A stretch of DNA of 64,000 nucleotides from Rheinheimera sp. SA_1 (GTDB lineage: Bacteria > Pseudomonadota > Gammaproteobacteria > Enterobacterales > Alteromonadaceae): positions 434,001 to 498,000 of the forward strand of contig NZ_LXWK01000017.1 of assembly GCF_001669775.1 (NCBI RefSeq), written 5' to 3'. This document shows positions 9,263-19,460 of this stretch, piece by piece. The stretch's first letter is position 1; each line of letters starts with the position of its first letter. The translations under genes were made by a program, and so were the position numbers. Under the pieces are notes generated by a model that saw only the letters and a program-made list of their open reading frames with translations, searched no databases and was not told the origin of the DNA.

Positions 9263-10309
9263 ATGACCCAATCGAATGCCAAAGTTCTGATGATCCCGGT
9301 TTCCAGCCCGCAAGGCATCGGTGAATATATGCGCTCATTAATTATTGCGCAGGCGCTGCAAGCCAAATGGCCGTCGCTCGACATCCAGTTTGTGCTAAAT
9401 AAACACGCGCCTTCAGCTGCCAGCTGCCCTTTTCCCACGCATTTATTAAACAATTCCGCCACCAAAGAAAAAGCGGCAGTGAACCAGTTACTACAACAGC
9501 TCAAACCAGATCTGGTCATTTTCGACTGCTCCGGCCGCGCATCGCAGGCCAGACAAGCGAAAAAACTGGGCGCAAAAGTGGTGTTTGTCAGTCAGCATCA
9601 GAAAAAACGCGCCAAAGGATTTGCCCTTGGCCGGTTACCGGCGCTGGATGCCCACTGGATCACCCAGTTTAAGTTTGTTGACGGTGATTTATCGCCGTTG
9701 GAACGGTTTAAACTCAGGCTCTTTAAAAAAGATGCGCCGATCTTTACTGGTCCAGTGTTTAGTACACCAGCGCCTGAATTGCCTGTTGAATTCGCTGCAC
9801 TGACCGGTAAAAACTACAGCGTCTGGGCTGCAGGTGGTGGTGGTCATCAGGTGCAGGGCAAAAGTGCCACTGAAGAATTTTATCTGGCGGCGCTTGAAGT
9901 TGCGACGCCTGAACAACCGGCGCTACTGGTAGCCGGCGCCAATTTTACCCAACAACTGCCATCCACTGACACAGTAACAGTCGTTAAATCACTGCCCAAT
10001 GTGCAATTGATGACGTTATTGAATCAAGCCGCGTTGGTGGTTTCCGGCGGCGGCGATATGATGGGCCAGGCGATTGTGCTTGGCAAAAATATTGTGGCGG
10101 TGCCGGTGGCGAAAGATCAGCCAGACCGCGTACTGGCCTGCGCCGCGCAAGGCTTGATTTACCCTGCTACTTTAGCCAAATCCGATATAGTGGCACAATG
10201 CCACAAAGCACTGCGTACGCCATTGGTGGCGCAATATCCAGCTGAGCCCGGCTTGCAAATTGTGCTGGCCGACATCGCGCGATTGCTGGCTTTGCCAACA
10301 GCGTTTTAA
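9263..10309 (+). CDS. GT-B-type glycosyltransferase-like protein in LPS block
   Basis: 348 residues. The N-terminal half has P-V-S-S-P-Q-G-I-G-E-Y and the C-terminal half has V-V-S-G-G-G-D-M-M-G-Q-A and V-P-V-A-K-D-Q-P-D-R, resembling the GT28/MurG nucleotide-sugar-binding region. I do not recognise a named enzyme. It lies between the divergent waaA-kdkA and gmhA (13 bases downstream), so an LPS-core role is likely. Acceptor and donor cannot be told. Confidence 0.6.
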   Translation: MTQSNAKVLMIPVSSPQGIGEYMRSLIIAQALQAKWPSLDIQFVLNKHAPSAASCPFPTHLLNNSATKEKAAVNQLLQQLKPDLVIFDCSGRASQARQAKKLGAKVVFVSQHQKKRAKGFALGRLPALDAHWITQFKFVDGDLSPLERFKLRLFKKDAPIFTGPVFSTPAPELPVEFAALTGKNYSVWAAGGGGHQVQGKSATEEFYLAALEVATPEQPALLVAGANFTQQLPSTDTVTVVKSLPNVQLMTLLNQAALVVSGGGDMMGQAIVLGKNIVAVPVAKDQPDRVLACAAQGLIYPATLAKSDIVAQCHKALRTPLVAQYPAEPGLQIVLADIARLLALPTAF

Positions 10310-10322
10310 AGGAAACAAATTG

Positions 10323-10895
10323 ATGAATCAAACTGCCAGTTTTTTTGCCGCCCTTGAGCGCCACCGCGCGGTGTTTGCCGCTGTTGAACAATATGCTGAA
10401 CAATCGCAACAATTGCTGGATGCGGTCCTGAATTGTCTGAAAGCCGGTGGCAAAGTGGTATGGATGGGCAACGGCGGCTCAGCAGCCGACAGCCAGCATT
10501 TAGCGGCTGAATTTATGGTGCGCTACAAAGCCGAACGTGGCCCGCTGGCATCCATTGCCCTGACCACCGACACTTCAATTTTAACCGCTCATGCCAATGA
10601 CTATCATTTTGACACGGTATTTTCCCGTCAGGTGCAAGGGTTAGTGCGCCAGCAAGACGTGGTGATTGGCCTGACCACATCCGGCAAAAGCCCGAATATC
10701 AACCTGGCATTACAAGCCGCCAACGAGATTGGCGCATTTACCGTGGCGCTGACCGGTCGTGATGGCGGCTTGGTGAAAGACATCGCCAAGTTACCTATTA
10801 TTGTCAATTTCGATGAAACCGCGCGTATTCAGGAAGTGCATATGTTTATTGGCCATTGGTTATGTGAAGCGCTGGATCTGGAAATCACCGCATGA
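10323..10895 (+). CDS. gmhA: Sedoheptulose-7-phosphate isomerase
   Basis: 190 residues from ATG 10323, with AAAGGAAAC upstream; a longer frame reaching into the previous gene is not needed. It has the SIS-domain pattern of Gmh[14 protein letters not shown], then L-T-T-S-G-K-S-P-N, and the C-terminal E-V-H-M-F-I-G-H metal-ligand region. It converts sedoheptulose 7-phosphate to D-glycero-D-manno-heptose 7-phosphate, the first step of heptose precursor synthesis. Its stop overlaps the hldE start (ATGA), suggesting coupled translation. Confidence 0.95.
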   Translation: MNQTASFFAALERHRAVFAAVEQYAEQSQQLLDAVLNCLKAGGKVVWMGNGGSAADSQHLAAEFMVRYKAERGPLASIALTTDTSILTAHANDYHFDTVFSRQVQGLVRQQDVVIGLTTSGKSPNINLALQAANEIGAFTVALTGRDGGLVKDIAKLPIIVNFDETARIQEVHMFIGHWLCEALDLEITA

Positions 10896-12337
10896 TTGAT
10901 ATCACCAAATTAAATCAGCTAAATAATGCCCGGGTGCTGGTGGTCGGCGATGTGATGCTGGACCGCTATTATCAGGGCGACACCCAACGGATTTCGCCGG
11001 AAGCACCGGTGCCGGTGGTGAAAATCAGCAAAATTGAAGACAAAGCAGGTGGCGCGGCCAACGTGGCGCGTAATATTGCCCATCTCGATGCCAAAGTGGG
11101 TTTGCTGGGGTTGATTGGTGATGATGCCGAAGGTGACAGCCTGACCACCATTTTGGGACAGGACGGTATTTATTCAGCATTATTGAAACAAGCAGAGTTA
11201 CCTACCATCGCCAAAATGCGGGTGATTTCACGCCATCAACAAGTGGTGCGGCTGGATGTGGAGCAAAACTTTAGTCTGGCGCACAGCGAAGCTTTAGCCG
11301 ACAAAGTAGAAGCTTTGCTGCCGGACTACGATTTTGTGCTGGTCAGCGACTACAACAAAGGTTCGCTCGCTACGGTTGGCCGGATCATTCAAAGTGCTAA
11401 AGCCGCCGGTAAATATGTGTTGGTCGACCCTAAACAAGCCGATTTAAGCGTATATCGCGGCGCTGATATTCTGACGCCAAACTTATCCGAATTCCGTTTA
11501 GCCGGTGGCGACACCAGTAACGATGAAGCGATGTTCAGCTCTGCCCGCGCTATGCTCACGCGCTGTGGGATTGCGGCCATGCTATTAACCCGCTCTGAGC
11601 ACGGCATGACGTTGATCACCCAAAGCGAGCAGCACCATTTTCCGGCACAAGTGCTGGAAGTCAGTGATGTGACCGGCGCTGGTGATACCGTGATCGCCAC
11701 TTTAGCCGTGATGTTAGGCGCCGGCATGGCACTGCCACAAGCGGTCGAAATGGCCAATTTAGCTGCCGGTATTGTCGTTGGTAAACTGGGCGCCGCCACC
11801 GTATCTCCGGCTGAACTGGCCAGCAAACTGAATAAACACTTGTTTTCGCAAGGCGATGTCTACCAGACTCCTTTTGATAAAGTGCTGCAGCATATTGAAT
11901 TTGCCAAACAAAATGGCGAGCGTATCGTTTTCACCAATGGCTGTTTTGATATTTTACACGCTGGCCACGTGCGTTATCTGGCGCAGGCCAAGGCGCTCGG
12001 CGACCGTTTAGTGGTTGGCCTGAACAGCGACGCTTCGATTAAACGCCTCAAAGGCGAAACCCGGCCGGTCAATCCGCTGAATGAACGCGCCATTGTGCTG
12101 GCAAGTCTCGCCAGCGTCGATTGGGTACTGCCATTTGGTGACAACGCTGACGAGCAAGACACACCGTTGCAGTTGATCCTGAAAGTAAAACCGGACGTGC
12201 TGGTCAAAGGTGGCGATTACAGCATCGACACCATTGTGGGTGCTAGCGAAGTGCTGGCCGCCGGCGGTGAAGTAAAAGTGCTGCAGTTTGTTGATGGCTG
12301 TTCCACCAGCGCCATTATCAAAAAAATTCAGGGATAA
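10892..12337 (+). CDS. hldE: Bifunctional heptose-7-phosphate kinase / heptose-1-phosphate adenylyltransferase
   Basis: 481 residues, the usual HldE length. Residues 1 to about 320 are a PfkB/ribokinase domain with G-G-A-A-N-V-A-R-N near the substrate site and the catalytic G-A-G-D-T-V loop. Residues from about 345 on are a cytidylyltransferase-type domain with [13 protein letters not shown]. It phosphorylates heptose 7-phosphate at O-1 and, after GmhB removes the 7-phosphate, adenylylates it. It starts inside the gmhA stop. Confidence 0.97.
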   Translation: MIDITKLNQLNNARVLVVGDVMLDRYYQGDTQRISPEAPVPVVKISKIEDKAGGAANVARNIAHLDAKVGLLGLIGDDAEGDSLTTILGQDGIYSALLKQAELPTIAKMRVISRHQQVVRLDVEQNFSLAHSEALADKVEALLPDYDFVLVSDYNKGSLATVGRIIQSAKAAGKYVLVDPKQADLSVYRGADILTPNLSEFRLAGGDTSNDEAMFSSARAMLTRCGIAAMLLTRSEHGMTLITQSEQHHFPAQVLEVSDVTGAGDTVIATLAVMLGAGMALPQAVEMANLAAGIVVGKLGAATVSPAELASKLNKHLFSQGDVYQTPFDKVLQHIEFAKQNGERIVFTNGCFDILHAGHVRYLAQAKALGDRLVVGLNSDASIKRLKGETRPVNPLNERAIVLASLASVDWVLPFGDNADEQDTPLQLILKVKPDVLVKGGDYSIDTIVGASEVLAAGGEVKVLQFVDGCSTSAIIKKIQG

Positions 12338-12358
12338 CGGATTTTGACCGAAGCTTTC

Positions 12359-13453
12359 ATGACCGCTGTTTCACCTTCGATTTCGCAGCCACTACAGTCG
12401 ATTTGTATTTTACGGCTGTCCGCCATCGGTGATGTTTGCCATGCGGTCGCAGCGGTGCAAGCTATCCAGCGGCATTATCCGTTGGCTCAAATCACCTGGA
12501 TTGTCGGCAAAGTCGAAGCGATGTTACTGAAAGACCTGCCCGGCGTGGAGCTGGTGGTGTTTGATAAAAAGCTCGGTTTTAAAGCATACGCCGACTTAAA
12601 ACAAAAACTGCAGGGTCGCCAGTTTGACGTGCTGCTGCATATGCAAGTGGCGCTGCGGGCCAATCTGGCGTCCCTGGTGATCAATGCCAAACGCAAAATT
12701 GGTTTTGATTGGTCACGCGCCAAAGAGCTGCATGCGCTGTTTATGCCTGAACGGATAGCGCCGCAGGCAACGCCGCACGTGCTGGATGGTTTTGCCGGTT
12801 TTGCCCGGCATTTGGGCGTACCGTTTTTGCTGGAGTCGACAGATAAACCACAGTGGCAGATGCCGCTTAGCCAATCCGATGTCGATTTCGCCACCGCGCA
12901 ATTACAGCCATTTCGCGATCAAGGCACCAGTAGGTTTTTAGTGATTTGCCCGGCCGCTTCCAAAGCCGAACGCAACTGGTTGCCGATGCGTTATGCCGCG
13001 ATCGCCGATTATGCCGCGAATTTAGGCTTTGTGGTGTTACTCTGTGGTGGCCCAACGGCAATGGAATATCAGCTGCGTGATGACATTTTGCAGCAAACTC
13101 AAAGCAATGTCGTTGATTTGGTTGGTAAAACTACGCTGAAACAATTGCTGGCGCTGTTACAACAAGCGTCGGTGGTGATTGCACCCGACACCGGCCCTGC
13201 CCATATGGCAGTGACGGTCGGCACACCGGTAATTGGCCTGTACGCCCACAGCAATCCGGATCGCACCGGACCTTATTTGTACCGGCAATATGTGGTCGAG
13301 GTCTATCATGACGAGTTATTGCGTCAGACCGGCAAAACGGCAGCGCAGCAGAAATTTGGCAAGCGGGTGAAAGGAAGTCACTTAATGGAACAAATCAAAG
13401 TGGAAGCGGTGAAAACCATGCTGGATACAGTGATAACACAGGAAAAGTTGTGA
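12359..13453 (+). CDS. GT9 family heptosyltransferase-like glycosyltransferase
   Basis: About 364 residues from ATG 12359; a TTG at 12344 would add five. It has the GT9 (heptosyltransferase) features I-C-I-L-R-L-S-A-I-G-D-V-C-H at the N-terminus and P-D-T-G-P-A-H-M-A-V-T-V-G-T-P near the C-terminus, the ADP-heptose-binding region. It probably adds heptose to the Kdo core in the cytoplasm-facing membrane. Whether it is the heptosyltransferase I or II equivalent cannot be decided here. It is in an operon with hldE (21-base gap) and gmhB (overlap). Confidence 0.85.
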   Translation: MTAVSPSISQPLQSICILRLSAIGDVCHAVAAVQAIQRHYPLAQITWIVGKVEAMLLKDLPGVELVVFDKKLGFKAYADLKQKLQGRQFDVLLHMQVALRANLASLVINAKRKIGFDWSRAKELHALFMPERIAPQATPHVLDGFAGFARHLGVPFLLESTDKPQWQMPLSQSDVDFATAQLQPFRDQGTSRFLVICPAASKAERNWLPMRYAAIADYAANLGFVVLLCGGPTAMEYQLRDDILQQTQSNVVDLVGKTTLKQLLALLQQASVVIAPDTGPAHMAVTVGTPVIGLYAHSNPDRTGPYLYRQYVVEVYHDELLRQTGKTAAQQKFGKRVKGSHLMEQIKVEAVKTMLDTVITQEKL

Positions 13454-13482
13454 TGACAATGGACATCAAAGAGGTGCGCGAT

Positions 13483-14091
13483 ATGGATAATGCGCAACCT
13501 GACACTGTTAGTACGCCAATAGCTTCGGCGGCAAAAGAGCCCCTACGCAAAGCGGCCTTTCTCGACCGTGACGGCGTGATTAATATCGATCACGGTTATT
13601 TACATCAGCCGGAACAGTTCGATTTTATCGACGGAGTGTTTGATGCCTGTCGCCATCTACAAAACCTCGGTTATTTGCTGATCGTGGTCACCAACCAATC
13701 CGGCATCGCCCGTGGTTATTACACTGAACATCAGTTCGCGTTGCTGACTAGCTGGATGAAACAACAATTTGCCGCCCATGGGGTGAAAATTGATGGCGTG
13801 TATTATTGCCCGCATCATCTGGAAAAAGGCCAAAACCCTTACAATATCGATTGTGATTGCCGTAAACCACGTCCGGGAATGTTCAATCAGGCGATCCGCG
13901 AATACGGTATTGACCCTTCGCAAAGCCTGATGCTCGGCGACAAAGCCGCAGATATGCAAGCCGCCGCTGCCGCCGGTGTGGCGCGAAAAGTGCTGGTGTT
14001 ATCCGGTCAGGCACTGAGTGATGAAGATAAACAACAAGCCGACGAAGTCTGGGCTTCAGTGCACACTGCACTGACGGCGGTACAAAGTTAA
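13483..14091 (+). CDS. gmhB: D-glycero-beta-D-manno-heptose-1,7-bisphosphate 7-phosphatase
   Basis: 202 residues from ATG 13483, chosen because AGAGGT lies seven bases upstream; in-frame starts at 13450, 13453 and 13459 are weaker. HAD-family motifs are F-L-D-R-D-G-V-I-N (nucleophile region), V-T-N-Q-S-G-I and M-L-G-D-K-A-A-D. The zinc-binding cysteine/histidine cluster C-P-H-H followed by C-D-C-R-K-P-R-P-G-M is diagnostic of GmhB. The ~35-residue N-terminal extension before the HAD core is polar and unusual. It completes the heptose pathway with gmhA and hldE upstream. Confidence 0.95.
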   Translation: MDNAQPDTVSTPIASAAKEPLRKAAFLDRDGVINIDHGYLHQPEQFDFIDGVFDACRHLQNLGYLLIVVTNQSGIARGYYTEHQFALLTSWMKQQFAAHGVKIDGVYYCPHHLEKGQNPYNIDCDCRKPRPGMFNQAIREYGIDPSQSLMLGDKAADMQAAAAAGVARKVLVLSGQALSDEDKQQADEVWASVHTALTAVQS

Positions 14092-14146
14092 GACCAAAAC
14101 TGAAAGCAATTTATTGTTTTAGTTTGAATTTTTAAAGGAAATCGCC

Positions 14147-14668
14147 ATGCAGCGCAGAACATTTTTAATCGGCAGTACTGTGCTGATCGCGGCGACCGGG
14201 CTGGGTCTGAGCGCAGGTAAGTCGCTCCATACTTATGATTTGACAGCTTTATTACAGCAACTGCTGTCGTTTCGCGGCAAAGACATCAAACACAGCGGTG
14301 CCTGGTCGGCAAGCGTTGTATTTCAACACTGCGCCCAAAGTATTGCCGGTTCACTCGATGGTTATCCACAGCAGAAATCGCCGTTGTTTCAGCAGAGTGT
14401 TGGCAAGTTGGCACTGAGTACGTTTCAGGCCGCTGGTGCCATGCGCCACTCATTGGCAGAACCTATTCCGGGCATGGCGGCGCTTGACCCGCAACAGCCA
14501 ACACCGCAGGCCCTGGAATTGCTAATTAGTCAATTACAACGTTTTTTGCAAAGCCCGGAAGAAGCGCTGCAACCACATTTTGCCTACGGCAAGCTCAGTA
14601 AAATTGATTATCAGGCCGCCCACTGGCTGCATATCAGCCAGCATTTGTCTGAACTAACCACTGCGTAA
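14147..14668 (+). CDS. DUF1569-like protein with twin-arginine-like signal
   Basis: 173 residues. The N-terminus has R-R-T-F-L-I-G-S-T followed by a hydrophobic stretch, resembling a Tat signal or anchor. The rest resembles the DUF1569/DinB-like four-helix group, with conserved F-Q-H-C-A-Q-S-I and a C-terminal H-W-L-H-I-S-Q-H-L histidine pattern that could bind metal. Function is unknown. AAAGGAAATCGCC precedes the ATG. Confidence 0.65.
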   Translation: MQRRTFLIGSTVLIAATGLGLSAGKSLHTYDLTALLQQLLSFRGKDIKHSGAWSASVVFQHCAQSIAGSLDGYPQQKSPLFQQSVGKLALSTFQAAGAMRHSLAEPIPGMAALDPQQPTPQALELLISQLQRFLQSPEEALQPHFAYGKLSKIDYQAAHWLHISQHLSELTTA

Positions 14669-14675
14669 ATTTAAT

Positions 14676-15398
14676 CTAAAACAACCACTTCAGCAAAAAG
14701 TTCACATTCACTTCGTTGCTTTTGACCGCTGCACTGTTGGGGATATGGTATTTATTGCGCCACAAACTGATCTCAGTTCCGAGATACACTTGATCCTGCA
14801 CACCCAGCCAATGCTGGATTGGGAATTTTAGCTGCGAAGTGAAATTCACACTGGTGGCTTTTTCGCCGTGGGCGCTGCTGTAATCAATAAATCCGTCGTA
14901 CAACACCGCTTGCGCGCCGAATTGCAGCGGCAAGGCCCAAGCTAACGTTGCCTGATAATTGTTGGCGCCAATGTCATTTTGGCGTCGGTATAAATTCAAC
15001 TGGGTGAATTTCATTCCCGGAATGGCTAAATCCAACCCAACGCCATACAGAAAATTGGTGAAGCGCTCGCCTTGTTCAATGGTGCTGGCGAGCAACACAT
15101 CTTTTAGCAAACCACCCGCAAGCTGCCATGAGGTATTTTTACCCAGACTAAAACGAGGTGACCATTCACCATAAGACAAATGATCTTTTCGGCTGCTGAC
15201 GCTGTGATCGATAAACAAAAAACTGTCGCCCCAACTGGTATTGGCGGCGTGTTCCAGCGTCAGCACATGGCGTTTGGGGTCGCCAATCCGATATTCGGTA
15301 CCATACAGATATGTCAGGCTGGCTTGTTGCCAATTGATGGCGGCATGACTGTTGAAACAACAGCCTGCCAATAAAGACCACAGAATCGTCGTTTTCAT
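14676..15398 (-). CDS. Tsx-like outer-membrane channel protein
   Basis: 240 residues with a Sec signal peptide (about 1-19). Alternating amphipathic strands follow and the chain ends in an aromatic residue (L-K-W-L-F), as expected for an outer-membrane beta barrel. Overall pattern and length resemble nucleoside-specific channel Tsx/OmpK-like proteins. Substrate specificity is not evident. Confidence 0.7.
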   Translation of the reverse strand: MKTTILWSLLAGCCFNSHAAINWQQASLTYLYGTEYRIGDPKRHVLTLEHAANTSWGDSFLFIDHSVSSRKDHLSYGEWSPRFSLGKNTSWQLAGGLLKDVLLASTIEQGERFTNFLYGVGLDLAIPGMKFTQLNLYRRQNDIGANNYQATLAWALPLQFGAQAVLYDGFIDYSSAHGEKATSVNFTSQLKFPIQHWLGVQDQVYLGTEISLWRNKYHIPNSAAVKSNEVNVNFLLKWLF

Positions 15399-15488
15399 CG
15401 GGGATCACCTAGCAGTGAGCAGAAACTCAGTGTGGCTGATGCATGCCAATAGCGCGAATCTGTCTGCGGAAAAAACCTGCTTTTTAAC

Positions 15489-16190
15489 TCAGACTTCCTG
15501 TAATGCTTTCAGTGCCTTGGAGTGAAACTCACGGTGTTTCATTACCAAGAGCACGATGACGGTGGCTAACATAAACAGCCAAACGTTGATAAACCACGCC
15601 AATGCCGCCAGTGAAAAATAGATCGCGCGCAAGCCGTAGTTAAAGGAGTGCGCTGCTTGATCAATCACTTTGGCGGCGCGGTTGGCATACAGTTGCAGTT
15701 CGTCTTCCGGCAAATTATGGCCTTCAGGTGCAGCACCAATCAGCACCCCACCAAAGCCATACTGGCGCAACGACCAGGTAAACTGAAAAAAAGTGAAAAC
15801 GTAAATCAAACCTAAAAACAGTAACTTAAACTGCATCAAGCCGTCGACTTGATCAAGCCACGGCATCACTTGCATCAGCACCTGAGCGATTTTATCGCTG
15901 GAGGCGATGGCGGTTAGTAAACCAGCGAGGATCAGCATCGAACTGGAGGCGAAAAAACTGACGTTACGCTCCAGCGTGGAAATCAGCGCCACATCGGCCA
16001 TTTTATTATCGCGGGTCAACATTTGCCGCATCCAGTCGGTACGCTTGCGACGCAGCTCAAATGACAAACAACTGACAGTGCGCGCTTTGCGTTTGGCGAA
16101 CAAGGTATAACCCACCCAAAGCGCAATAAACCACAGCACCGCCACCACATCTATCCACGGAAATTCTTGCATCACTCGGGTTGACTCCAT
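15489..16190 (-). CDS. DUF599 family inner-membrane protein
   Basis: 233 residues with about four hydrophobic segments (residues ~12-30, 75-95, 120-140, 185-225). It includes W-S-L-R-Q-Y-G-F-G and an A-H-S-F-N-Y-G-L-R-A-I-Y-F block that I associate with DUF599. Function is unknown. It lies 27 bases downstream of the CHASE histidine kinase gene on the same strand, so co-transcription is likely. Confidence 0.75.
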   Translation of the reverse strand: MESTRVMQEFPWIDVVAVLWFIALWVGYTLFAKRKARTVSCLSFELRRKRTDWMRQMLTRDNKMADVALISTLERNVSFFASSSMLILAGLLTAIASSDKIAQVLMQVMPWLDQVDGLMQFKLLFLGLIYVFTFFQFTWSLRQYGFGGVLIGAAPEGHNLPEDELQLYANRAAKVIDQAAHSFNYGLRAIYFSLAALAWFINVWLFMLATVIVLLVMKHREFHSKALKALQEV

Positions 16191-16217
16191 GCTACTGAAT
16201 AAATTCGGTTCTGCCGG

Positions 16218-18107
16218 CTATTGCACCGGTAAATCAATATAAAAACAAGCACCTGTTGGTGAATTTGGCTGATAGCCAATTTCGCCGCCCATTCGTGCCA
16301 TCAGCTCTTTGCTGATCGCAAGACCAAGACCAGTGCCACTAAGCCGCCGCGTGGTGGAACTGTCAGCCTGCGAGAATTTTTGAAACAAGCGTGATACAAA
16401 ATCAGCGGGCACACCGGGGCCGCGATCAGTCACCGACACCCGCACTTTCAGAGCAATCAACCGCACTTCAATCAGCACCAGGCCTTGATCGGGCGAAAAA
16501 CGAATAGCATTGGCTAACAAATTGGCAAACACCTGCTGCAGACGATTTTCATCCACCAGCACCTGTACTTCGTCGGTCAGATCGGACTGGATTTTAAGCT
16601 GCACACCTGTCTGTTGTGCCAGTGGCAGGTTCCGGTTTTTCGCTTGCAATACCAGCGGCATGATATCGAGCTGCTGCATGTAGAGCTGCATTTTGCCGGC
16701 GGCCAGTTTTTCAATATCCAGAATATCGTTAATTAACAACGATAGTTGCTGACCATTTTGCTGAGCGATATCCAAAAGTTGCTGCTGTGCCGGCGCCACA
16801 TTTCCCACGACACCAGCGGCCAGTAACCCCAAAGCACCATTAATTGCGGTCAACGGGGTGCGTAGTTCATGACTAACGGTGGACACAAACTCTTCCTTTA
16901 ACTGCTCAATCCGTTTGCGCTCGGTAATATCGCGGATCAGAAACACGGTCAGGCCTTGTTGCTGATGATCGATATAGGTTTGATTAAGTTCAATTAAAAT
17001 GGATTGCCCGCTGTGGTGCAATGCGGTCAGTTCCAGCGTGGCGTCCTGCGGTATTAATTTCGGCGCTTCGACAAACAGTTGTTGATAGTTTTTACCGCGT
17101 AACTGCTCCTGCTGGTAACCAAACAAGGTCAGCGCTGCCGGGTTGACCTGCTCAATGTGCCCGGTTTTATTCACCACCACGATGGCGTCGGCCACGCTGT
17201 TGAGCACAGTGCGAAAATAAGCATCACTTTGTTGCCAGGCATCGGCGGTTTGCGCCAGACGGCGGTTGGCGATAAACACTGACAACACCAACAACCACAA
17301 CAGCAGACAAACGCCCCAACAAATCAATCGGATCGGCCAACTTTGCAGCAGAATATGCGACTCAAGTGCGACTACAGCTAACTGCCAGCGTGAATCTGCC
17401 ACTTTTAAATCTAACAAGATGGCATCGTTTTGAAAGACCGTTACCTCGCCGACCAGCATTTCGGTCAAGTCCTGAGGACCAAAGCGGCGCATCGCCACCT
17501 GCACATCCAACTCACTGGCCTGGTTGAATAAAACCTTCCAAATCGACTGAATATCCAGCACGGTGCTGACGATCCCCCAATAGCGATCATCGGGCAAAAA
17601 CACTGGAATACGATGGACAAAGCCAATTCCACCCTGCACTAAATTCAGTGGCCCGGCCATTTGTGGGGTACGGTTTTGGATCACTTTGGCGATTTCCGGC
17701 CATTGGTCGGTCAGATCCGGATAATAAGTTCCCAAAGCTTTTTCATTACCAAGTAGCGGATAAACATACGAAATACGGTTATCGGGGGCAATCGACATAT
17801 TACGGATATGCCGGCCTTGTTGCACCAGATTCGGCAACAGTATTTCAAATTCACTGTCGCGCACCTGGCCATTTGATGCTCTGATATAAGCCGCCAGGCC
17901 AAAACTCAAATTAAGCGGTACATTCAATTCTGATTCGATTAATGCCCGCAGCTGACTGGCCGACGACACCACCTGGCGCATATTCAGGTTGTGTTGCCGT
18001 TCCCGCTCCTGAAACACCAGATATTCGGTGATGCCCGCCAGACTGAAAAACAGTAAAACCAGCACCGTCCATTGCCAGCGAAACAGAGGTCTGGATTGTA
18101 CTTTCAT
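16218..18107 (-). CDS. Membrane sensor histidine kinase with CHASE and PAS domains
   Basis: 629 residues. A transmembrane segment at about 12-30, a periplasmic CHASE domain (about 50-230, with R-N-M-S-I-A-P-D and G-I-G-F-V-H-R-I-P-V-F) and a second membrane segment near 260-280 come first. A PAS domain (about 295-400), HisKA with V-S-H-E-L-R-T-P (His413) and a HATPase domain with G-T-G-L-G-L-A-I-S follow. There is no receiver domain and no adjacent response regulator. CHASE domains sense small extracellular ligands; the ligand is unknown. AGGAAACTGC precedes the ATG. Confidence 0.92.
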   Translation of the reverse strand: MKVQSRPLFRWQWTVLVLLFFSLAGITEYLVFQERERQHNLNMRQVVSSASQLRALIESELNVPLNLSFGLAAYIRASNGQVRDSEFEILLPNLVQQGRHIRNMSIAPDNRISYVYPLLGNEKALGTYYPDLTDQWPEIAKVIQNRTPQMAGPLNLVQGGIGFVHRIPVFLPDDRYWGIVSTVLDIQSIWKVLFNQASELDVQVAMRRFGPQDLTEMLVGEVTVFQNDAILLDLKVADSRWQLAVVALESHILLQSWPIRLICWGVCLLLWLLVLSVFIANRRLAQTADAWQQSDAYFRTVLNSVADAIVVVNKTGHIEQVNPAALTLFGYQQEQLRGKNYQQLFVEAPKLIPQDATLELTALHHSGQSILIELNQTYIDHQQQGLTVFLIRDITERKRIEQLKEEFVSTVSHELRTPLTAINGALGLLAAGVVGNVAPAQQQLLDIAQQNGQQLSLLINDILDIEKLAAGKMQLYMQQLDIMPLVLQAKNRNLPLAQQTGVQLKIQSDLTDEVQVLVDENRLQQVFANLLANAIRFSPDQGLVLIEVRLIALKVRVSVTDRGPGVPADFVSRLFQKFSQADSSTTRRLSGTGLGLAISKELMARMGGEIGYQPNSPTGACFYIDLPVQ

Positions 18108-18240
18108 GCAGTTTCCTGGTGCTGGAGAGATGACCGCAGGCCAATGCGCTGCGACAAGCTGCTAAACAGGCTTGCAGGTTAATGATACACTTAGCCGGAT
18201 TTTCCGGCAGATTAAATTTAGCAAGCGCGAGGAGCTTTTT

Positions 18241-19275
18241 GTGACCACACTGACCATCCAAACCCCTGACGACTGGCACTTACATTTTCGTGACGGCGAT
18301 ATGCTCAAAGAAACCGTTGCCGCCACCGCCCGCTGCTTCCACCGCGCTGTTGTGATGCCAAATTTAGTACCACCAATTACCACAGGCGAACTGGCGAAAA
18401 GTTATCGCGAACGTATTCTCGCCGCCCGCCCGGCAGGCAGCAATTTCCAGCCGATCATGACCATTTATCTGACCGACCAAACCACACCGCAAGACATCGC
18501 TGACGCTAAAGCCGCCGGTGTATTAGCCGCCAAAATGTATCCGGCCGGTGCCACCACCAATTCACACTCAGGCGTGTCGAGCTTAAGCAGCCTGTATCCG
18601 GTGTTAGAAGCCTTGCAACAACACAATATGTTATTGCTGGTGCACGGCGAAGTGACCGAAGCGCATGTCGACATTTTCGACCGCGAAAAAGTGTTTATCG
18701 AAGAGCACTTGTCGCAAATTGTCGCAAACTTCCCGGAACTGAAAGTGGTGCTGGAACACATCACAACGGCAGACGCAGTGGAATTTGTCAGCAATAGCTC
18801 GGCTAAAGTAGCGGCAACTATCACGCCGCAACATTTATTGCTGAACCGCAACGATATGCTGGTAGGCGGCATTCGTGTGCATAACTACTGCTTGCCGGTT
18901 TTAAAACGCAGCACCCACCAGCAAGCGCTGCGGGCAGCTGTGAAAAGCGGCAACCCGAAGTTTTTCTTAGGCACTGATTCTGCGCCACACGCCAAACACC
19001 GCAAAGAAACCGCCTGCGGCTGCGCCGGTTGTTACAGCGCCTGGAGCGCGATTGAGTTGTACGCGCAAGTGTTTGAAGAGCTGGACGCGCTGGATAAATT
19101 CGAAGCCTTCGCCAGCCACTATGGCGCCGACTTCTACGGTTTACCGCGCAACAGCGGCACCATCACGCTGGTGAAAGAACAATGGCAAGTGCCAGACGAA
19201 ATCACCCTGCCGGATGGCTTGCCGATAGTGCCGTTTTTTGCCGGACAAACGTTGAGCTGGAAGTTAAAAGACTAA
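18241..19275 (+). CDS. pyrC: Dihydroorotase
   Basis: 344 residues from GTG 18241, supported by GAGGAGC upstream and by the family N-terminus [11 protein letters not shown]. It matches the class II (E. coli-type) PyrC. It has the metal-binding [17 protein letters not shown] with the carbamylated lysine region (A-A-K-M-Y-P), V-H-G-E-V, E-H-I-T-T and F-L-G-T-D-S-A-P-H. It cyclises N-carbamoyl-aspartate to dihydroorotate in pyrimidine synthesis. Confidence 0.96.
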   Translation: MTTLTIQTPDDWHLHFRDGDMLKETVAATARCFHRAVVMPNLVPPITTGELAKSYRERILAARPAGSNFQPIMTIYLTDQTTPQDIADAKAAGVLAAKMYPAGATTNSHSGVSSLSSLYPVLEALQQHNMLLLVHGEVTEAHVDIFDREKVFIEEHLSQIVANFPELKVVLEHITTADAVEFVSNSSAKVAATITPQHLLLNRNDMLVGGIRVHNYCLPVLKRSTHQQALRAAVKSGNPKFFLGTDSAPHAKHRKETACGCAGCYSAWSAIELYAQVFEELDALDKFEAFASHYGADFYGLPRNSGTITLVKEQWQVPDEITLPDGLPIVPFFAGQTLSWKLKD

Positions 19276-19293
19276 AGCTTCAAACAGCCTCAG

Positions 19294-19367
19294 GCTCCGG
19301 CGCGTTGAACGCAAGCATCACCTGCTGCAACTCGCCGGAGCATAAAATAGCGAGCCCGCCCGGGCTC
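19294..19367 (+). terminator. Hairpins after pyrC, weak terminator
   Basis: A nine-base stem GCTCCGGCG/CGCCGGAGC spans 19294-19341 with a long loop. A second compact hairpin GAGCCCG/CGGGCTC lies at 19352-19367. There is no strong T run, so termination may be partial and could pass into the next gene. Confidence 0.45.
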
Positions 19368-19460
19368 CTGTATTGTTAAAACGACGGCTTCACCGCTGAC
19401 TGGCAACTGCCGGTTTCGCAGCTATACTGCAAAAATCTGCTCTTTTCCTGAATCTCTATC